From Hydractinia symbiolongicarpus (Eukaryota > Cnidaria > Hydrozoa > Anthoathecata > Hydractiniidae), in the NCBI RefSeq assembly GCF_029227915.1, contig NC_079887.1:22069650-22133649 (forward strand): 64,000 nt of DNA. Reading direction: 5' to 3'. The notes under the pieces are model-generated. The model did no database searches and was not told where the DNA came from. It saw only the letters and a list, made by a program, of their open reading frames with translations. Within the stretch, counting starts at the first letter, position 1, and each line of letters starts with the position of its first letter. Position numbers and translations under genes: made by a program. This document shows positions 10,640-25,084 of this stretch, one piece after another.

Positions 10640-13220
10640 AATTATTTAGTTGTAGTCTTCCTCCAGTTTCCTTTTGTTGCGAGAATCTTTATTTTTGGCA
10701 TTCTTATGATGTCGACCCTCTGCTGGTGAAGAAAATTTGTTTGTTTTACAACACTTTTCTACTTTCTTCTGTAACAAAGTTTGGGCCATTATCGTTTCTC
10801 AGAATTAATGGTATGCCGTGACGTGCAGTTGTTTCAAACATTGTTGTGATTATTTTAGGCAATGTTGCGCTTTTTACTATCTTACATTCGTAATAACGAG
10901 AGTAGCTATGCATCGATGACATTTAATATACTCTCCTCCGTTGGAATTGATCCTAAAGGCTCATAGTGTACAAATCACTATATTTTCTCAGGCGCGGTGG
11001 TTGGTTGCATTGTTTAGCATTGCGTTTTGTCAGTCACCAACTAGCATGGTATGCCTGTGCTGATAACAGTTTCAACATCTTTATTGTTGGTTGGCCACCA
11101 CACTTTGATTCTTAGCGTTTGTTTCACTCTACAGATTCCCATATGATTTTTACGAACTATTTTCAACATTTTGTTTTGAAGAGATTTTGTGATTACTACA
11201 TGATTTCCTTTCAGAAGATTTTTCCGCGAATGTACAGCTCTACTCTCACTACTTTTCTGTAAGGATATAATACAGAATCTTTCTCTTACTGTTTTCTTTA
11301 ATTCTGATAAATCACTGTTCTCGCATTCTTGATAACAAAGTTAACATGCTCTCCACAAGCATCCAGTTTTTTCAATTTTATTTTTTTGTGCAATTCTTAA
11401 AAGCACATCTGATAGATTTTGAGCACCTGGCTTCCGAACTTGAATGTTTGCATTTTTTATACCCATCTTTCGATCAGATGGTTTCTATTTTAATGACCAA
11501 ATGTGTAGTAAAGGCTGGTGATCTTAAACTCTGTTCCAATAAAATATTGGTACAATCGCTCACAATTCCAAGGTATTGCTAAACTCTCTTTTTTTTATCT
11601 GAGACTATATCTGCTTTCAACATATGTTTTTGTCTGTCAACATCTGTCAATTACTTGCATACTCAACCACCTTGTATGTTGTTGCTGTAACATAGCTCCA
11701 ACCAAACATGGTAATGCATCCACTATCTTGTTTCTGCCGTGGGTGACACAAAAGCTGTCACTGTGTCTGATTTCAATACTTCTCTTAGATGGTTAGATGC
11801 ACGGTACTGTTCTTTTGTCCGAGTGTATGCTCCCTTGTTATGGAGCAACGTTCTTAACAGTTCTACAACGTCAGCAACATTTTTGAAAAAAACTAAAAAT
11901 ATAAGTTAATTCCGTAAATGAGCGTAGTTCTAAAAAATTCTGTACTTCCTTTGTCTCATTAATTGTTTTAACTTTGACCGGTTCTACCATTGCACCTTCC
12001 TTTGGTAATGAAATACCAAAAAAAGGAGGTGTTTCTTTCTTTCTGTTTAATTTGATTCCTAAAGGCTAATTTTATTAGGGACGGCGTCCTTACGTTCCTT
12101 AAGACTTTCTGTTCTAGTACATATTGATAGCATTCAGATGCAGACGTGATACTCAATGAATCTTTTACAAATCGCCCAAGACCGATAGAAGTACTAAATG
12201 TGCTAATAGAAAGAGAATTTTTACGCTACTTTAACTGATGGTAAACCATTTTGATATCAAGCTTCGATAAAAACAGAAAAACCCCTCGTTTCCTGCTTAA
12301 GTTGTTCTAATGTGGGTACTGAGTGTCTCTCCCTAATTAATAGCCTAATTTGCTCTCCGGATATCAATAACCAGCCTATGCCATTGTCTTTCTTGCAGGC
12401 ATCCTTTAAGTAATGCCCTTAACTGCTACACCTCAATCAGCCACCTCTCTTTTCGTTCAAATCAGCTCTCACAAAATGATCAGCTCTTCTCCCTCTACTA
12501 CTACTTCCTCTATAATTTCCTCTTCCTCTTTTTTTCCTCACTATTCTTCTTTCCCATCTTCTCAGCCTGACTCGTAGATTGTTCAAGCATTCTAACTATT
12601 TCAAGCAGTTTATCTAGATCAAGGCTGGTTTCCTGGAGCAACTTCTGTCGCAAACGCACAGATTTATACAATATGGTGGCGAATCATATCATTTTTAACC
12701 GCATCAAATTTCACCCCCTCCTTTGTGTTGCTGAATTAAACAAATCTTTCTGTAACTAAAAAGTCCGTGAAACTTCTCAATTGCATGTTTAAAGTGGTGG
12801 TTATCAGATTCTATCACTTTTATATCATCATATAGCTGCTGTTTTCACCAAGAAAGTGTATCTTTTATCATCTCGAATGCTCACCGCAATGTCTATAGAA
12901 TTGACCCAACTTTTCCATTTTTCCACTAACGAGCTTGGATCGCCTTTCACTTTAAAAATCGTAGTCCAGGTAAACCATTCATGTGACTTGCAACTTCTAA
13001 CATTTTTTTTCTTAGACTTTTCCACACCACTTTTGTTTCTTGGAAAAATAGTATATATTTTTTGCGTGTAATTATTTTCGCGCAAAAAATTTTTAATTTT
13101 GTAATACATTTCACGCACTTCACTTGTTCGATGCAACGTAAATCTCCCTTCTCTTTTGAAAACATGCCCATCTCAAATCTAACAATTCTTTCACCATTTG
13201 TTGGGATCTTTTTTTTGGTG
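10640..13220 (-). mobile_element. Decayed Ty3/gypsy LTR retrotransposon
   Basis: Reading the minus strand from high to low coordinates, fragments occur in canonical order, broken by stops and frameshifts. About 13020-12640 is a Gag-like region. About 12430-12090 is reverse transcriptase: a PTLEQL-type block, SKLDIKM, YHQL, SISTFST and SITSASECYQYVLEQ. About 12010-11780 is the post-RT connection (KEGAMVEPVK, then EVQNFLELRSF). About 11200-11090 is an LRIKVWWP-type integrase zinc region, and 11000-10760 the integrase core, with remnants of EESILNVIDA, RHGIP and DNGPNFV. No LTRs were identified. The order and motifs fit Metaviridae; there is no intact frame, so it is a dead copy. Confidence 0.85.
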
Positions 13221-13249
13221 TAAGAATGTATGACAAAGAATTCTAGTGA

Positions 13250-13985
13250 TTTCATATGCATTTCAGTTTATATACGTGCACTGTGCAAACTCAGGCATTA
13301 TGTTTCTCCATCTATACTAGTGTCTCTATACTTCGCCCTTCACTCACATTTGTCTTACGCTTGCCAAGCCTGGGGTCAGAACTTCTCTTATAAATCCGAA
13401 CGAGTTTTAAATCTGCAAAAAAAGCTATGCGCGTAATAACCTTTTCCGACTTTAATTCTTATTCTGCTCCTCTGTTTCTGAATCTTAAAATTCTGTCTTT
13501 TTTTGATTATGTCAAGATGTGCAATATTATTTTTCAAGTTAATCAATAACAAACTGCCTCTTACTCTTCTAAATAATTTTATAATTACATTTAATGCTTG
13601 CAATCGTCCAAATAATCGTGCTAATCCGGACTCAATACGTTTACTTAGAGCAAAAACAGTCACATTTGGGAAAAATTCTTTCCAGTATCAATCAGTCATC
13701 TTCTGGAATCTTCTTCAACAGTTTTCAGACGTTAATATATCTACGCTGTCGTTAAGTCATCTAAAGTATCTGGTCAAGTTTAAATATTTTTCATCATATA
13801 GTAGTTTTAACATTTAGTCCATTTATTGTTGCATATATCGATCGTTATTTATGAGTATATAAAGTTTGTAATTATAATATTTTTCAAAGTTGTAACTTGG
13901 TTTGATGGTCATTACTACCTATTAGGTATTATCCTATCGGAATGGTCTCCAGTCTATTAGGACAAATAAATAAATACTTATTTAC
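13250..13985 (+). mobile_element. 3' end of a non-LTR retrotransposon (CR1/L2-like), 5'-truncated
   Basis: The translated plus strand matches the region after the RT thumb of CR1/L2-type elements: YIRALCKLRHYVSP, SHLSYACQAWG and ERVLNLQKK, then, after a frame break near 13437, IFFKLINNKLPLTLLNNF, NSFQYQSVIFWN and SLSHLKYLVKFKY, with a stop at 13815. A 3' UTR of about 150 bp ends in ACAAATAAATAAATA, a short tandem tail typical of these clades. The 5' break adjoins the Ty3/gypsy remnant on the opposite strand. Confidence 0.8.
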
Positions 13986-14235
13986 TTAAGAATACCCAAA
14001 TTTACTAAAGCTTTTAGAATCTTATTTAGGGACCAAAGCCTCTCAACAATACTAGTACAGCATGGAGTTTGGTTGCAACCACTTATCGCATAAGATTTAA
14101 GCAATGTGTTGCAAAGCAAAAGATATGTTGAAGATGCTTTTCATTTTTTGTTCTGCGGTCATGATCCCTGCATCAAATTCTCCCTCTTATCTGTAGAACT
14201 TCCATTAATATAAGGTAGTATGTCTTATAGTGGTT

Positions 14236-14420
14236 AGAGGCTTAATATTATTAATCTGATATGTATGTATGTATTTATTGCGGCAGATCACATAGTTATA
14301 AGCTGTCCAATTTAGAACAAAGCTTGGTGGTAGGTAATAGGACAGTAGGAGCAAGATTTTGTAATATTTCATTTCATTTTTAAATGTAGTAACAAATATT
14401 TGCGACGGTGATGACACTTT
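14236..14420 (-). mobile_element. Possible 3' tail of a second non-LTR element
   Basis: On the minus strand a short polar reading frame (SQIFVTTFKNEMKYYKILLL) is followed by AATAAATACATACATACATA, a tandem tail like those ending CR1/L2 elements. No RT motif is present, so the call rests on the tail and size. It could be chance next to a microsatellite. Confidence 0.3.
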
Positions 14421-17400
14421 TTATGTTGAAAACAATATACGGACCTTTTCAGGCGTCAGATTTCCAACTGGGCGGGTCCTATTCAAAACAGATTTTCTAA
14501 TACAAGTCAATCAATAGAGCACCTATTGCAGCAGCTCAAATATTGTCAGAAAAGAAATATATCGAGATTTACGCTAAGACAATTATGATCTGATAAGATA
14601 TTTTTGGTACAGCACGGGGTAATCGGTTACTATGACGGGTTTTTAGGCATTCTGATTGGCTTAACGCTCTTGATGACGAGCCGATATTTTGTGTTATTGC
14701 GTGCCTGTATGAGTCAAATTTAAAAACTCTAATGTTTTTGTCTTGATCATCCAAGAATTTAAAAAATAATAGCTAATTCGACGGCACAGTTCCATGTTAA
14801 GCAATTACTGTATCACCTATCAACCAACTTCGTCCCCAGGGTTTGTTAGATTTTTTTATAGTTGAACGGCCGTGGTTGCGGATCAAATAATATTAACTGC
14901 CTCTGTAACTCAGGAAGGTATTTTTGTATCAATCCTTTATCGATTTTTCTTATAGTTTATTGGCAAGCTTGCTTCTTTCTCTTTGTTTTATAATAATACT
15001 TTGCAATCTACATAAGGGAATACTTAATTGATCACAATGGTGTACAAAGCTGAATACTTTTTATATGCCGCTAGTGTGTTGGCATAGCTCTCTATAAATT
15101 CTTCTGGCGTATGGTTAGCAAAAGTTTTGCTTTCATTCGACAAATGTTGTGTTTGTTGGCGTCAACTGCTTAATTTTCAGTTTCGAACAGTAAAAAAAAA
15201 GAATTATTAACTAGTTTCTCAGAAATTGATAGATTCGGAATTCCTTTTTAAAATTTAAATTGTTGGTTTGTCAAAATTTTCGTTTATAAGAATGACAAAC
15301 TGAATTCTTACTACGCAAAGTTTTGAAGAACTCTTTTGTAAATTTACAGACAAGAGAGTTGTAAATTATCAAAATAGTTGCTATCACCTTGTAACACTTG
15401 TTTCGTGCAAAAGTTCGTGCAAAATAAAAACGTTCAATAAAAGCGTAATCTATATTTCAGATTTTTGTAAAATTTTAATTTAACTTACCAAATATCAGAT
15501 CGAACTGTGGAAATGAAAATATTGACAATTAGTAAGGCTTTATGTGGCGCCATACTTACTGTTTTGGTCAAGCCATTATTGAAATAAAAAATTTATTATG
15601 TGAATTTTTAGAATTATTTGTTATAACTTTTTCATAGACATCAGAATTTTAGAAGTAAAAATATATAATAAATTTATACTCTATTTAAACATTAATTTTT
15701 CTCAAAATCTATTTGTGTAGCATTCTTGTATATTCTTCGTTTTTTCGGAAGAGTAGTTCCTGAAAGTTCGTCCTCACTTGAAAGTCTCAAATTAGCGACG
15801 CTGTTTTTTATAAGAATAATAAATGCCAGAGCAGGTCAAAATAGTCTTAAATTTTTATTTACTTTCAGGTTGAAATTATTCTTACTATATTTTTACATAG
15901 GTGTTCGCTAACGAACAAAAGATGGACTGCAAGTTTTTTTTCCATAGTTACCAGCATTCGCAGTCCGTCCTCGGTATTTTTCTAAAGAATGATTTATCAA
16001 ATTCCACAAGATAGAGGATTTGCTTTCGAATGAAACATAAAAAAATAACCCTACTTTTTTGTACTGATTATATTTCAAGTTTTTACTTTATAATTGGTTC
16101 TAAGAAAATATACAGGCCTTCTCGAAGCAAATAAGAAAAAAGGCGTTGACATTTTTTTCTATTTTTGTAAAAAGATGTGAAGTTGTTTCCTCTTTTTAGT
16201 ATTGTTTATATTTCGCGCTCTATTGATATTTGGACCTGATCAATTAAGCATATAAGTTAAACGTAGTTTTTGTCCTAAAATCCTAACCGCAATGGACCAG
16301 CCGTCAATTTCGAGGCTCGACTATTTCCTGATCGATTGGAAATCCTATATCGATTCGGGTACACAGTCCGTCATAAAATCGAGTTGAGAAAGCTCTCTGT
16401 TAAAACTTAAGAAGCCGATGAATTTAATGTTTCATTCATTCAGATCAAAATAAAAAATAAACTGTTTGATAATAATAAGTAATTTTCTCCTTCTATAGAA
16501 AACCAGCCTAAGGATAATTTATTCTTAATTCTTGAGTACCGATAAAGTATAAAAAAGTGTGTTGTGCACTATGCAACAACGTTAAACTGGCGTCGATAAG
16601 ACGTTTAGTGCCATCTTAAAACATAAGTGAGTGACCTAACCTGATAAATATCAATCAAATGTAACGGTCTTCTTTTAATGAAGTAATTAATGATTTATCC
16701 TATTAGCAGATGCTCTTTAAATTCCACAACATGTGAGTAACAAGATAAAAAGATTCTGTCTTTGTATAAAATTCCTTTACAAATTTTCTAAACTAATAAT
16801 GCTACTTATATGGTTTGTGGCGCACCCTACAAAGATAAGATGTCTTAATACCTGAGTATAGGATTTAAGATGTCGTTTTATCTTTTTGTTACGCAACTTT
16901 TTAGACGCAAAACTAAGTGAAATCAGAAAGTGCCATGCATGGCAGATTATTCTATGCTCTTCTACATTGTGAAATAAGTAAACGGTATTACGATTTTATA
17001 TGTTACGAGTTATAATTTTTCCGCTACTTTTTTTTTTGACAATAAATAGCGAAGATTATTTATCAATAAAAATTCAATCTAGTTTAAATAAGATCATCGC
17101 TCGTTTAAATATTTAGTCAAATATCTGAATCTTGAGGGCCGTCTTTTCTACAGATGAATTCCAATGTACTGATTACCAACTGCATTTTTGCTGGCTTTTC
17201 CCGCCCTAACACCCTAGTAATTTCGCGGGAAAACAATTTCGAACTCTGTCGTTAACCATGCAGCTATACTTTTCCTGCTAATAAACGTTCACGCCTTTCT
17301 CAGTCCACATAAAAAATTAAAATGTTACACCAAAAACAGTTTATATATACGGTGGCAAGAAAAAATTTAATTTATCAAACATGTATTAGTTCAAAATTTA

Positions 17401-19205
17401 AGAAAAAAAAGGTGTTTCAGTTATTTACGTCAGCAAAATAAAAAATAAAAATACAACGTCGTCCCAAGATTTTTTTTCTTTATGTCATTGACCTGAAAAG
17501 TAGAAGAAAAGAAGCTCCGGGAACGAAAATAATGATAATTTCTTTTTCTTTTCTTGGTCCCGGTCTATCCGTGTCAACCTGTTTGACGTCTGACGTGTAA
17601 TTTCACGGTACAATTTGACATTAAAATTATTTTTTGTCGTATTAGATTAAGTTATGCATCAAGAGCTTCGCTCAGTGTTCTGTAATAAAAAAATGTCATT
17701 AAATAAGAAAATTGACAAATTTATTTTTTTCATATGAGTTAACCAAGCTAAATATGGCCACAGTGGGCTTTTCCTTAAAATATCCAAAAAGTTGTTGAAA
17801 CTAATTCTTTTTTCAACAAAAAATTGCTTTCTGGTTAGTGTCGATGATAATTTGTATTTGAACGTTAAAAAATTGCTGGAAATTAAGTCAACTCACGAAA
17901 ATCAATGTGTTTTTTATAGACTTTGTTGTGACAGACAAATTCGCGTGAATTCTCCACAGCGAACAACTATTCTTAAATAATTTTTAAAATTATTTTAGAG
18001 TAAAAGAAGATTTTATCGTAAATAGCTTAACAGAAATCGTTAAAAATGACACGCCGTTGGAAAGAAAATAAAGATTAACTCATTTTAAATTTTTATGCAT
18101 TTGTTGTTGTTTTTATCAAAAGTATCTCTATGACTACTATAAATTTATCACGTGACAAAACCATACAGAAAAAATAATAATTGTTAAAATAGTCGTTAAT
18201 AAATTGAAAAAAAATTAAATCGGTTTCTATTGAATAGATATCAAAAATTATAATCAAAATTTCAAGATTCAAATGAGGAATAAAGTATTCATAGCAAAAA
18301 ACGACACTTATTCATTCTCGAAATTTCAAAGAACTATAACACAAAAAATCAAAACATTTCGCTCTGTCAAAGTGAAGGTAGTCATATTTTTTACTTGTTT
18401 TGTTTTTTTATAATGACTTGTATTTTGCTACATTTTTTAATTTTGTTTGTCTATTTGTTTGTTTGTTTGTTTGTTTATTCTTTACTTATTCACGCGAGTT
18501 TGGTTTCATTTCGCAAGATCTCCCGATTAGGAAAGAGGGTCCACAACTGTCAAATGTCATCAAAATTCGACCTAAGTTTACGAAATGAAATTTTACTTAC
18601 AAGATATTTCTTGACTTTTAAAACCTACCTTTAACTCTAAATTGAGGGCGTTGTTTACTAGAGATCTGATCAAAAATCTCTTCCTGTAGAAACAAAAATA
18701 CGGCTAGTTTATGGGACTGTTGTGAACCCACGTAGACAATAACTGAAAAAGAGCTTATGAAATGCGGTATATGTTCCCACTCTCTCCAATTTAAATTTTT
18801 TTTAAACTTCAAGATGTATGAGAAGAATTAAACTTGATTCGTCATTTTATAAAACTTAAATTGTATTTAAATGTGTTGTATTTGAACAACTGGAGAGCAT
18901 AAGCGTTTACGAAACTACAATCTCCGCCAAAATATATGTAGACAGAGAAGCAAATTTCAAAGATAGTTCTCACAAGTACACTCTTTTGTTTAAAAACACA
19001 ACTTTGTAAGCTGAAGTATAAACAAAGTACGCGTTGAAATAAAGTCAATTTTTTTCCTTGTTGCTAAAAAATAATATGATAAGATGATTTTTTAAAAAAA
19101 GATTTTTTTTTTAATTATTAGATTAAAATAAATCCATTTTCTTCCTGTTTTTTTTTTTTTTTTTTTTTTGCTTAAAAAAAATCAGTTGTAAAGGCGATTG
19201 TGACT

Positions 19206-19266
19206 CAACCTCGCAGCCGTCCAGTTAGAATATCAAATACATAAAAGAGCCCTGGGGATGAGGTTG
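19206..19266. mobile_element. Short inverted-terminal element, CTCGTCCCCAGGG family
   Basis: It starts CAACCTCGCAGCCGTCCAG and ends CCCTGGGGATGAGGTTG, so the two ends are inverted copies over about 10-17 bp around a 25-bp AT-rich centre. At least seven other places in this window have the same terminus. Confidence 0.55.
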
Positions 19267-22200
19267 ATTGCTTCTAACTTAATTCTCAAGATGCTTTCTA
19301 TGCGTGAAAAAATCTGATTTAAGAAAGTAAAACAAACCGATTTTTTCCGTCTTCTCATAACATTATTATTATCAAAAGAATCTAATTATTAGAATTCAAT
19401 ATAGAATTGGAAACAAATTTTCCTGCTATGGAGGAGGTTTTCAAAAGTTGACAGTTGTATGCAAAACCTGTTACATCCTCATTGAATAAAGAGGAATAAA
19501 CGTATAAAAAATAAAGGCCTGTTTACACGATGATGCTGTGGCGAACACTATGCAATATTTTAGTTACGTTTGGTAAAAATATAGGGAGCACCTTAGCTTG
19601 AGAAATTTCATTTTTTGCAAATACATCGAATTGAATATTTTGCTCTAGATACAACGCTTTCTATTATCAATCATAAATTAATCAATTTTTAATTCTCTCT
19701 TACAGTAAGAAAGACAGGATTTAAATTTACAAGTAAATTAAAGAAACATAACAGACATTGCTATGCTATCAACGCGTGGCCACACTCTGAACTTTTACCA
19801 AAACAACTTTAATCTTCGTATCTAATTAAGCAAGTAAGACACGGGATCATTAGCGGTCGATTTTTTTAATAGAAATGAGAAGCAGTTATATTCGATTGAA
19901 AGCATTTAATCACGAATCGGACAGTTACTGGTTATCGTCTTCCTACTGGATTATACTCATTTTAATTGGTAAGATAGAGATGACAGTCAATCTGTATATC
20001 ATCAACTATAAACATGCTATAAGCTACTAACAAATTCAACCCTAACTTGAAAAGTTTAAATAAAAAAAAATAAAAAAATCCGTCCTGTTACTTTCTGGTG
20101 GAAGATCGACATGATTACTTAGCTTATTATTAACCCTATCTCCACTAGATTCTTTCCAAGCACCTATTAACTAGAGGTTTGGGAAGCATTGTGTCGCCTC
20201 TATTCCCCCTCTCCTACATTGTGTGCAAAAAATATTACGTCATTGAAAAAATTCAAGCAAGCCATATTACACCGATTTCCGTTATTACAAATTTAATAAT
20301 TTGGCCAACAGTTATTTCGGCTTAATATTTCAATAGATTTGCTGATAAAGGGTACTTGATAAAAAATATCTTTCATTGATTTGCTAATGAAGGTCACGTG
20401 GTAAAAAATCACGTGATATTCATGGTAACTACTGTTTGTTGATGTACTTTAAAAGGTAATTCTTTTTAGCGTTTGTTTCCGATTATGACACGCCCTTCTG
20501 TTTGAATAATACCGAAATGACTAATAAGGAATGCAAAAAAGATTAAAGGAATATAAAATAAGGATATAAAAACTAAAAGCTGAAACCAGATAAAAAAATA
20601 AATGTCAATTAAAAAACGCAGCAGGCTTGACAATCAATACACAAAATATGAAGACATTGGAATACACTATCTTTTTTCTTTTAAAAGATTACGACACAGA
20701 TTGGTAGCAAAACATATATAACAGACAGACGTTCTAGCTATAAATTCCGGATCTACCCAACGGTACACGCCGGATAGATTCCTGCAATGTGAAAATATAG
20801 TTTAGACATTCCTTTGGCTTACAGGCTAGACAGAGCTTAATATTAATAATATAAATCTTGATTAACAAAAAGCAAAGACCTGCGTATTTTTTAGCTTACT
20901 TTTTGAAGTATTTAGAGCTCAAGCAAGCAAAAATATTTTCTAAAATTAGTTTCGTTGTACGACGAAAGTTCTAATAATATTTCGTATGGCAACTTTATTA
21001 TGTTATTTTTATTTAAATCTGTTTTAACTGTATTTGATTATTATAAATTAATGAAGCTACAATTATGGGAGGAAATTAACGAGAAAAAGGAAGTTTTTCG
21101 TCAGTTCTCAAACAGGGCTGAAAGGGTCAAAAGATAGGTACTCTGCAGACAGCAAACTGAAAAGTCGCTACTTTTCCGCACATGTAAACCAGGAGAAAAG
21201 CGTTTAAAATTTGCCAGTGCCAATTGCGGTTCTGTTTGAACTTATATATGTTTGCAACGATTTTCTAAAAAAATACAGATATGTAAGATTAGCTACGTGA
21301 GTGTTTTGAGCACTCTAAATTCTTGTACGTGCCAGCAGAAAGTGACCGCCTTCTGGTCGATTAGAATAGTCATTTCGCCCAGTCATGTCTTTTCTGATCA
21401 CTATGGGAACACGTGGAGAAAAGTTCTTTTTTAATCACGTTAAGTGATTAAAAGTGACGTCATTCCTGTTTCTTCTAACATCGAGGCTTATTATTTATGT
21501 TCTATCGCGATGACAAAAATACTTATTAAAAATAAAAGTGAGATGAATAATTGGTTCATATCACTCCCAAAATGCCCAGTTTTCGACAAAAGTTAACGCA
21601 GTAAACAAAAAGAATGCACCTTTTCACGTACTCAAAAACGTAGCCGGTTACAAAGTATTATAACTCTCCAAATGGTGTATAAATATTTTAAAATCTTATT
21701 AATTTTATTAATTGACAATTCAATTGCTTTTATTGCTCGAGCTGAAAGAATTTTATTAATAAAATAATATGATAAAATGCATTGCAGTGTTTTTTTGGAG
21801 AAAAGAGATTTTTTACCGTCTTCCTGTGATCTATCAAAAAATAAAGTTATGAAAATGGGAGATATTTTCAGTTGAACAAAATCATATGTAATTACATCTA
21901 TTTACTTATTTTGGTATAAAAAAGAGAAATGGTGACTAGGGTGGTTTAGCGACACGCATGGGTTTAGGAAGATCGGTCTAATCAAAAATTGAATTTAAAT
22001 GACGGATCGAATTATCAAGACACGTACCGTTTTATAATGAAAACCAATCTAACTAATTATAGTGGAATGTGTTAGCTAACTATTGACGAAAATCTGAGAG
22101 TTTTGTGTGTATAAAAAACATCGCAGTTTTTCTCTAAGAAAAAGTCAAAGTACAACTTCATTTGGGTAAGGTTGTTTTCTGATGTTATTATGTTTTTTAT

Positions 22201-22790
22201 GAGATTAAAACAATGGCACTTTGTGAGAGAGTAGGATTCAATCGAAAAACAAATTTAATAGACTTCGCTAAAGCCAAGCGCAACTGTATTTTGTTTTAAT
22301 AGCGTAAATAGATAGACGCTTTTTTCATAAGAACAGAGTTTTTCCTTTCAACATGAATATTCTTACTTTCTGATAAAGATTTTCCTGTTATATTCCTAGC
22401 ATATTCTTAGCACAGTTAAGATTAAAAGGTCTCAGAATGCAAACTAGTGATGTGTTTGTGTAGCCATTCCGGGTACAGGTTGGTTGTGTATGACGTTTAA
22501 CATACAGCGTAACGAGCAAGGTATCGATTTGCTGGGGTTTTATAAATTGATTTCTTGTTAAAAACGTATGTATGTTCTTAAATAGGGAACTTTAGAATCT
22601 TTTTAATGCTGAAATCCAGTCTTACTACCCAAAAATTTCTAAAAAAACCTAGCATAAAATACGTGAATGAGTATTAATGGCCGCCATTTTGATGTCATGT
22701 GTTGATTTAAACGATCGTATTGTTTAATATTTCCACTAAGACATTAAAAAATCAGGATTGAGCCTTATGCTTTTTTACCAAAAGGATAAA

Positions 22791-22855
22791 CAATCCCGAC
22801 ACTATTTATATTTTTAAAACCAAAACCAAGCTACAAAACCCTGGAAACGGGATTG
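22791..22855. mobile_element. Short inverted-terminal element, CTCGTCCCCAGGG family
   Basis: It starts CAATCCCG and ends CCCTGGAAACGGGATTG, a divergent member; the outer 8 bp are exact inverted copies. Total length is 65 bp with an AT-rich centre. Confidence 0.5.
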
Positions 22856-23729
22856 TATATTCGACATTAAACATTATTTTCATCAACGGCTAAATAAAAT
22901 CGTTGATTTTAATGCATTATCAGGGTTTTTTGGTGATGCAATAGCGCAGGGCTTGGGGTCAACATTTTTAAGAAGCGGATATTCATTTTGTACTAGAATA
23001 AATAGGATAAAGTGTCTAAAAAAAAATAAAAATTTATTGCTTTTGTGTATTTTAATGTTGTTACGCGTGTAGCTTACAGGAAATTTTTTGTATGTGGATT
23101 AATTGTAAAGAATGTGTAGATGAAACAATGATTTTTGGTTTGCGATAAATAAATAAGTAAATTCGTTTTTAAATAATCTCTGCAGTAATAACTACTCACA
23201 CACTGACCATGCCTTAAAGTGAGACTGGTAACTAATAAGGAGCGAGCAAAAGGTTGTACCGAACCGGTTTTCAATACAAATTCTAAGAGACCGCTACAAT
23301 GACTACCATTTTGAAATTTCAAAACTTTTTGCACAGCTGCGCTAATGTTGAAAAAGTTACCACTATAGTAAAACTACTTTTGTTTTTAACAACAAAGTGT
23401 AAATATTAAAAAACAAATTTAACCGGCTGACGAAGAAAACTCAATATAAATTTAATTAAATGAAAAAAATCCAAAATATAGAAAAAAACGTTGTAAATAA
23501 TGAATGATGTTTTGAAAACGCAGATCAATTCAAATACATGTATACACTAATTTTATAAAAGAATAAATTTTTAAAAAATACCCACCGATGTCAAAATTAC
23601 CCGCTTTTTAAAATTTTTAATATATGAATAATAATTTGCCACAATTAACATTCTTCATCTTCATATTTTCAATCAAATTATTTACTTTTTTATCTTTTTA
23701 CTGACATGTTTAGCTAATCAATAAATGCT

Positions 23730-23806
23730 CAACCTTGTCCCTAAGACTTGCTGGGTTTTGTTATATTAAACGAAACTTTTTTAGAAAAAAGCCCTGGAGA
23801 CGAGGA
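23730..23806. mobile_element. Short inverted-terminal element, CTCGTCCCCAGGG family
   Basis: Left end CAACCTTGTCCCTAAGACTT, right end AAGCCCTGGAGACGAGG. The arms are imperfect inverted copies separated by about 40 bp. Confidence 0.5.
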
Positions 23807-24189
23807 TATATTATACTGTTATCATATACTAATCTTTTAGGAATATTTTAGGCTCAAAATTTTGTGGAATTTTACAATGAACGCGCATATACAAAAAGCA
23901 CTTGAAAATCTACGCTCTGTTTCTAAAAAGGCAAACATATATTTGTTAAATTAAATTTAAATATATAAAATGGCGGTGTATACAGAGCTTTATTTTATGA
24001 CCACACTGAAAAAGTTCTATTGAGAATGATGACTCATCACGTGGTATTTGTGGACCAATAAAAATACATCTCTTTCTTTCTCGCTGCGCAATTCAAGTTT
24101 ATAAAAAATATTTTTTACAACGAGTTTAGATGTTGAATATATGAGACTACATAGTGACCTAAGGTAGCTTCTTCATCTTCCTCGCTTTG

Positions 24190-24300
24190 TTTTGTTATTG
24201 TTGTTGTTGATTTTGTTGTTGTTGTTGTTGCTGTTGTTTTTATTATTTTTATTTTATTGTGTTGTTTCTGTTGTTGTTGTTATTGTTTTTGTTTGTGTGT
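24190..24300 (+). repeat. GTT trinucleotide microsatellite
   Basis: Interrupted (GTT)n on the plus strand, with TTGTTGTTGTTGTTG runs broken by A and C substitutions. Confidence 0.9.
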
Positions 24301-25084
24301 GAGTGCGGTGATGAGCGTTGAATGGATGTGTGGCGACGATGTAGTGTCTTAAGAAGGTATAAATGTAGGGCGGGTAGAGAGGTAAATCAGCTTGAACTAT
24401 TGATTCAAATAAAACTATGGCAGAAAGAAAAAAATATCTCTGGCGAAAAACTATTTTCTTTACTTGATGCTCAGGATTCCATAGTTACTGTAGATAGAGA
24501 TGGGATTTTAACGTACTTTGTGCGTATTTTTTGATGAATATCAAGGATGGGGCGTGATATTTGACGTGAATGGGTGAAAGGGGCGTACTATTTGACGTGA
24601 AAGTTTAATTAATACTGACTCTGCTTTTTTCTTTAATATAATTAAGAATATTTCCGAAGCGCAAGCAAACAAACTTCTAGAATTATGACTGCTCGTATTA
24701 TTACGTGAGTTAACTAATACGACGGAAGTAGAGTAAAAAGTTAGATAATATACTAGTCTGGAAATATAATAATCTAATTATATGGTGCAGGAAGGAAATA
24801 ATATTATTTGAGATATTCGACTTTAATAGAACTCACAGGCAGGGCAGCTTGTTTACTCACTCAACGTTCATACGCTCTTTTGCATTTATAAAAATAATAC
24901 ACCTTTTATCTCTATTATTGTATTTGAATACCATTATTTTGGTTGTGTGCTACGCATGCTTTGTGTGTATATACTAATTACAACATATTTCTCTATCTTT
25001 TATTTATATATATTTCTCATTCTTTAAAGAAAACACTGCAGGTTTCAATGAGACTTTAAAAAGACGTTCCGATATATTATCAGA

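Larger units (their letters stand above)
14421..25080. other. Gene desert, about 10.6 kb
   Basis: I see no supported gene on either strand; reading frames are short and AT-biased. Contents: short CTCGTCCCCAGGG-type elements (about 14821-14879, 19206-19266, 22791-22855, 23730-23806); a T24-like run near 19146-19169; (GTTT)n at 18450-18478; a GTT repeat at 24190-24300; and two tandem GGGGCGT-x(9)-TTTGACGTGAA copies at 24546-24600. A 70-codon frame at 24322-24534 just after the GTT repeat looks protein-like but matches nothing I know. Confidence 0.5.
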
